The notes beneath the pieces are model-generated. The model saw only the letters and a program-made list of their open reading frames with translations. It was not told where the DNA came from and did no database searches. Positions 8,801 to 10,193 of a DNA stretch of 10,193 nucleotides are shown in pieces (positions within the stretch are counted from its first letter, which is position 1; the number at the start of each line of letters is the position of its first letter). The position numbers were made by a program, and so were the translations under genes. The DNA comes from an uncultured Rhodospirillales bacterium. GTDB lineage: Bacteria > Pseudomonadota > Alphaproteobacteria > Acetobacterales > Acetobacteraceae. The DNA lies in the NCBI GenBank assembly GCA_903928045.1, contig CAIYPH010000294.1, forward strand, positions 1-10,193, written 5' to 3'.

Positions 8801-10193
8801 CGGGGTGGGAGGCGATGAAGCTGTCGAGCAGCGACTGCAGCGTGCCGATGACATCGTTGTGCAGCGTGGTGAAGAACCCGCCGATCTTGCTCAGCGCCGG
8901 GCCGATCAGCGGCAGGTTGCTGTTGTAGATCGCCTGCGCGAAGGGGCCGCTCGACAGCATCGAGAGGAACGCGTCGAGCCCGTCGATCACCTCCTGCGGA
9001 TCATTCAGGATCGAGCCGATGCTGATGCCGGAGAAGCTCGGGAAGGTGGTCTTGATACTGCGCGCCGGCAGGCCGCTGATGTTGGTGGTGTTGAACAAAT
9101 TGCCGATCTGCAGGGTGATCGGGCCAAGGCTCTGGCCCAGCACCGTCACGGGCAGGTTCAGGCTCACCGCGGCGTTGGCGGTGAACTTCACGAGGTCGCC
9201 AAGCGAATTGCCGGGGGTGCCGAGCTTGCCGATATTGGCGAACGTCAGGATGCCGCCACCCGCGGTGGCGCCGCCGAACCCGTCGTTCAGCGCGACCGTA
9301 AACGCGGCCGGCGCAGTGTCGGGGGCCCCGACTTTGAAGCCCGCGCTGCCGGCGGCGGCCTTGCCCACATCGGCGCCGAGCGAGGCCGTGCCGCCGACGA
9401 TCTGGGCGCTCAACGGCCCCATCGCCGCGGTGAAATTCAGCTTGCTGGCTGCCACCCCGACACTGGCCTGCACGCCGGTCAGCGGCACGCCATGGCTGTC
9501 GTTGCCCGTCTCGAGGAAGAAGCGGTTGCTCGCCGACGCAGGCTTGTCCAGCGCGCCGCCGATGCTGCGCGCCGTGCCGGCGGTCGTCTTGCTCGGGCTA
9601 TCCGAGCCAAGACCAAGGTCGGCCGCGATATGGCTGCCGTTGATCGAGGCGATGCTCAGCGTCGCCTTGGGCGTGGCATCGGCCAGCGCGAGGTTGTTGA
9701 TGACATTGCCGCCACCATCCGTGCCCAGCACCTTGTCGGTGGCGCTGAGTACCAGCTTGCCCGAACTGTTGAGCGAGACGGTGACCAACTGGCCAAGCGA
9801 AATCTGGTAATCCTTGGCCGGCGCGTGCCCATCGCTGCCAGGGAAGACGACGTTCTCGTGGTTGAGCGCGGTCGCGCTCACCGTCGCGGCATTGACCGCC
9901 GCGCGCACGGCCTTGACGAGGTCGGCCACCGTGGTGCGGGTAGAATCGGCCGGCACATCCACCTCGGTGGTGACTCCGGCGCCGATCGAGACGTTGAAGC
10001 TGTAGGCGTCTGCCACGTTGCTGGTCGTCAACGCCGCGCTGCCGGTGGCGCGCTCCACTGTCCCGGTGTCAATCGCAATGCCGCTCGGCAAGCTCAGCGT
10101 GCTGAGCCCATGCGCCGGATTGGTCGTGTTGTCAGACAGCGTCAGCTTGCCGGTGACATGATCATAGGTCGCAAAATTACTGGCACCCTGGGC
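2526..10193 (-). CDS. Giant RTX-like beta-roll exoprotein (partial, N-terminus outside the window)
   Basis: The frame is open without interruption from the right edge to a TGA at 2528-2526, giving at least 2,555 residues. A TTG at 10091-10089 is internal, because coding sequence continues through the edge as AQGASNFATYDHVTGKLTLS. Visible order: beta-rich, Thr/Ser/Ala-rich modules (1-1120) with a segment VDVPADSTRTTVADLVKAVR near 75-105 that resembles modules of other giant exoproteins; two amphipathic helical stretches (about 392-497 and 740-823); a Ser/Ala linker (about 845-890); a conserved-looking beta domain (935-1120); a Gly/Asn-rich beta-roll of RTX-type nonapeptides (1200-2455) such as GGAGNNTITAG and GNGNDIILGG; and a repeat-free tail (2458-2555). 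No cysteine was found by eye, which fits an exported protein. Likely role: secreted or surface-held adhesin/matrix protein exported by a type I-like route using the adaptor downstream. Substrate and receptor cannot be read from the sequence. The missing N-terminus prevents assignment to LEPR-XLL or other named giant-protein families. Confidence 0.85.
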   Translation of the reverse strand, partial: AQGASNFATYDHVTGKLTLSDNTTNPAHGLSTLSLPSGIAIDTGTVERATGSAALTTSNVADAYSFNVSIGAGVTTEVDVPADSTRTTVADLVKAVRAAVNAATVSATALNHENVVFPGSDGHAPAKDYQISLGQLVTVSLNSSGKLVLSATDKVLGTDGGGNVINNLALADATPKATLSIASINGSHIAADLGLGSDSPSKTTAGTARSIGGALDKPASASNRFFLETGNDSHGVPLTGVQASVGVAASKLNFTAAMGPLSAQIVGGTASLGADVGKAAAGSAGFKVGAPDTAPAAFTVALNDGFGGATAGGGILTFANIGKLGTPGNSLGDLVKFTANAAVSLNLPVTVLGQSLGPITLQIGNLFNTTNISGLPARSIKTTFPSFSGISIGSILNDPQEVIDGLDAFLSMLSSGPFAQAIYNSNLPLIGPALSKIGGFFTTLHNDVIGTLQSLLDSFIASHPGQPATTQNIVTQGLDYVLQLIGMPGKVYSYIDSISAPTIISFVWTFSDTLLDTSVNLSTDLGIPGLGLSMQNAQADIKVVLQGTLGFGYLKGKGFFVYDMGTSNAVTNFVSNNDPNNVLTANFKTTHALDLGIAVSLPSTFSASINIGFLTAQATNGTTLTAQALGGTVTLTGTSLSGDVIADIGPNDTSTTGTLFFSQFSAGKVVRAYIATTLNVDLMIDTGFGFGSVSTAAPSVKTELEFVYSYDKAFIGTLPTGVVSGVVTPLTFVDVTLDLGSFLTKFLKPILDDLEKVTGPMQPFLDFLTAPIPGVSQIIGPTSLLDIAGTIGTPGIKEAVKFIKILDDITQLVNTLDALANSGSGNIGLDFGTFVLGPTYAANQTSLTSSSVDPLASKTAVSHADTSAAQASLANASSSSSMNKLNSINAGGKNVGSQIGNLQSSTGAGGKPVIDFPILHDPMAMIGLLMGQVSPVDLVHVTLPTFNISFTKSYDFHFEVGPVPVIATVTFGAGVNINLAFGYDTSGIMRFESDHQVLDLLDGFYIDDTLGPQLSFYASIGVQAGVDLFLVAAGIGGEIKGTVNFQLHDPSGTGKIHISVLLDEITHNPLNMFDISGELTARIYAWFWVGIDTFVAGRITLYEGQFDILNVTLLSFSYSYAAEHSTPNLVHQVGSTASLNMGNNSDQQENGSNLYTADQTFIVNGTGGQGSSNSASFTVSGNGGSPVSYSSTGVITADMGDGNNTVKFTGTVTADVTITGGDGNDTIDLSGVRVDPVVTLGDGNNVITGAASDTTITVGNGNNIITGTSGRLTISAGSGNNTIIGSSAADIIIVGTGNNTIWGGKGNDTIVAGGGNNTIWGGEGNNRISIANGAGNNVIFGNGPNSSTASSTTTITSTQISDDASSSSDGNNTITGGNGDDYIFGGGGNNTITGGAGHDVIFGSTGTVTLNGSAGVVLAVADSTVGGANVVTGGGGNSILFGGSGANTIASGSGNDVIVGNLGTVDGPAGGSGGLFTTTATVGVGGSDLITLGSGNDVVVAGFGANVIHGGVGPEVIMAHEGVVVRDGALGRAINFVSAHTTDETSGGNATVTGGTGNEFIFGGAGNNEIHGGVYNAGSGTSTGAGFDVIVGGFGSVTTGTPGSPAVYQALTVTGMDGAAAGTGNNFITTDNTAIIMGGGGNNRITTSEGTLPQEVVFGANGQVVVDSLLAGGIALHTAQTLTGEEKVGGNNVIKNGDGADVVFGGAGTNTITAGNGADVIFGHIGFLSLDRLAAPDHTGLTPDIIGYFRAQDGATLNTTGATIVAGNGNDMILGGAGNNTITAGTGTDVVFGAAGAITRDGTAGNALLVAQTTEESQSGNNTLTIGVGGVANDAIFGGLGHNTIAAGDGANMILGHLGRVNLNVWASFSTLQRSDGSRPDVLGRYLPEIGSLVPGAPVTPGLDVVPTAGADGSVITAGAGNNVIMGGAGNNTITAGVGNNVVMGATGSVTRDAVTKAVVFTTTLEEQYGGNNIIAVADGNNVVMGGIGNNLITAGSRSNVLLGHLGQVNYAAQTQFTLGQRVTGLHPDVIGRSLPEIGNLSPASSQGAAGLDRPVAGTSSTIYAGNGTNVIMGGAGNNTIVAGLGQNVIFGAAGAVTRNPLNGGIVYASTVEEAIGGNNSITVGLRGLVGDLVFGGIGANQIVVGGGNNIVLGHLGVVDNANLSNFTSSQRADGSKPDVWSRTVPQLGNVVPGTAGAAAGLGTAVATGADTIAAGNGNNIIMGGGGNNTITAGAGTNVVFGASGAVTRDARTGGVVIAQTVEENLGGSDTITVGVGARNASNTVFGGAGTNTIVAGNGNAVILGHLGTVNVTGFTLLSSAARADGSNPDIVSRTVPIYGDVNPATRGGPFASLNTPLATAGGTIVAGNGNDIILGGAGNNTITVGNGSDVVFGASGQVTRDPTPGVGVIDAKTRENLLGGNDIINLGTGADIAFGGAGANVISTAGTLDAIFGQTGSIHLVSGNQTLASGNSLSQLAQAAQSVSIPLPAPASPASSAIRPAGTTFILDPTHGYWVTDTAQTNGPVLILDGVDAPELILDLAAPIAVAGVATIAA
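2835..5027 (-). repeat. Five tandem in-frame super-repeats of 133-151 residues in the C-terminal beta-roll
   Basis: The anchor G-H-[LI]-G (plus strand gccgagatggcc) recurs at 5016-5027 (gccgatatggcc), 4617-4628, 4173-4184, 3723-3734 and 3270-3281, and a decayed GQTG stands at 2823-2834. Units in reading order are 5027-4629 (399 bp), 4628-4185 (444), 4184-3735 (450), 3734-3282 (453) and 3281-2835 (447), all multiples of three. Each unit holds: a B loop (for example QRADGSKPDVWSR, then P-[EQ]-[IL]-G-x-[LV]-x-P); nonapeptides such as AGNGNNIIMGGGGNNTI; an A hairpin (VVFGASGAVTRD, then a Thr-x-Glu-Glu/Asn turn); and more nonapeptides leading to the next GH[LI]G. The first unit has a shortened B loop. 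After the GQTG the pattern stops and the tail begins. The DNA is similar but not identical between copies, so they are diverged duplications. Confidence 0.85.
5028..6599 (-). repeat. Irregular RTX-like nonapeptide array (first half of the beta-roll)
   Basis: From the first GDGNN (residue 1200) the protein carries glycine-rich turns every 9-20 residues: GDGNDTIDLSG, GNGNNIITG, GSGNNTIIGS, GKGNDTIVAGGGNNTIWGG, GNGDDYIFGGGGNNTITGG. Position six of the RTX consensus GGxGxDxUx is usually Asn here. A Ser/Thr-rich break with an acidic patch (ISDDASSSSDG, about 6083-6115) separates an early dense array from the rest. A-type hairpins (VIFGSTGTV, VIVGNLGTV, VIMAHEGVV, VIVGGFGSV) already appear, but at variable spacing, unlike the regular array that follows. 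Confidence 0.8.
6834..7391 (-). other. Beta-rich domain preceding the beta-roll in the giant protein
   Basis: Residues about 935-1120 have longer amphipathic strands, more aromatics and fewer low-complexity residues than their surroundings. Examples are SYDFHFEVGPVPVIATVTFG, FESDHQVLDLLDGFYIDD, LSFYASIGVQAGVDLFLVAA, YAWFWVGIDTFVAGRITLYE and LLSFSYSYAAE. The alternating strand pattern suggests a closed beta-barrel or beta-sandwich that caps the beta-roll. It is the least repetitive part of the visible protein, so it would give the cleanest homology search. No named domain was recognised. Confidence 0.55.
8700..9020 (-). other. Amphipathic helical insert in the giant protein (first of two)
   Basis: Residues about 392-497 read as helices in an otherwise beta-rich protein: IGSILNDPQEVIDGLDAFLS, then LPLIGPALSKIGGFFTTL and VIGTLQSLLDSFIASH. 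A related helical stretch lies at about 7725-7975 (FLTKFLKPILDDLEKV, then IPGVSQIIGPTSLLDIAG and FIKILDDITQLVNTLDAL). Both share a 'P-[LI]-x-G-x-x-[LI]-x-x-[IV]-G'-like core. They may be hinge or packing elements between beta modules. This is pattern reading, not an assigned family. Confidence 0.4.

Noticed and set aside
10089..10091. TTG as the start codon of the giant gene
   Set aside because: The same frame continues upstream to the window edge with the same kind of sequence (THDHVTGKLTLSDN-like strands), and no ribosome site stands before the TTG. The true start lies outside the window.
2526..10193. VCBS or cadherin-type adhesin
   Set aside because: I saw no cadherin calcium motifs or VCBS repeat signatures in the visible part; the repeats are RTX-like nonapeptides.

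Overview
The window is GC-rich and all four genes lie on the minus strand, so the transcript reads from high to low coordinates. In transcription order they are: (1) the 3' three-quarters-of-a-window part of a giant secreted repeat protein, whose start lies beyond base 10193; (2) a small DUF3467-family protein; (3) a 635-residue membrane protein that joins a GAF-like sensory half to an HlyD-type periplasmic adaptor half; (4) the first 72 codons of a gene that begins with a PqqD-like winged-helix domain and runs off the left edge. Gaps are short (56 bp, 55 bp, then a 4-bp ATGA overlap) and I see no terminator between them, so they are probably one operon. The promoter would lie outside the window. 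Base composition and gene content suggest a proteobacterium, perhaps an alphaproteobacterium, but there is no taxonomic marker here.

The giant protein fills three quarters of the window. Its visible N-terminal part (residues about 1-1120, counted from the right edge of the window) is beta-rich, threonine/serine/alanine-rich and broken by two amphipathic helical stretches. A more conserved-looking beta domain comes just before the repeats (about 935-1120). From about residue 1200 to 2455 it is a glycine/asparagine-rich parallel beta-roll of RTX type in which the calcium-binding aspartate is mostly replaced by asparagine. The last 730 residues of this roll are five tandem super-repeats of 133-151 residues. 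A repeat-free tail of about 100 residues follows, the usual place of an uncleaved type I secretion signal. I found no cysteine in the 2,555 visible residues.

Taken together the genes look like a dedicated export and anchoring cassette for one giant exoprotein: cargo, small accessory protein, sensor-adaptor, and a PqqD-headed component. From memory of similar gene sets, that last component often continues into an M50 (site-2 type) membrane peptidase and a second lipoyl/HlyD segment. No canonical ABC exporter or TolC-type outer membrane gene is visible. There is no RNA gene, mobile element or CRISPR array in the window, and no gene-free stretch longer than about 60 bp.
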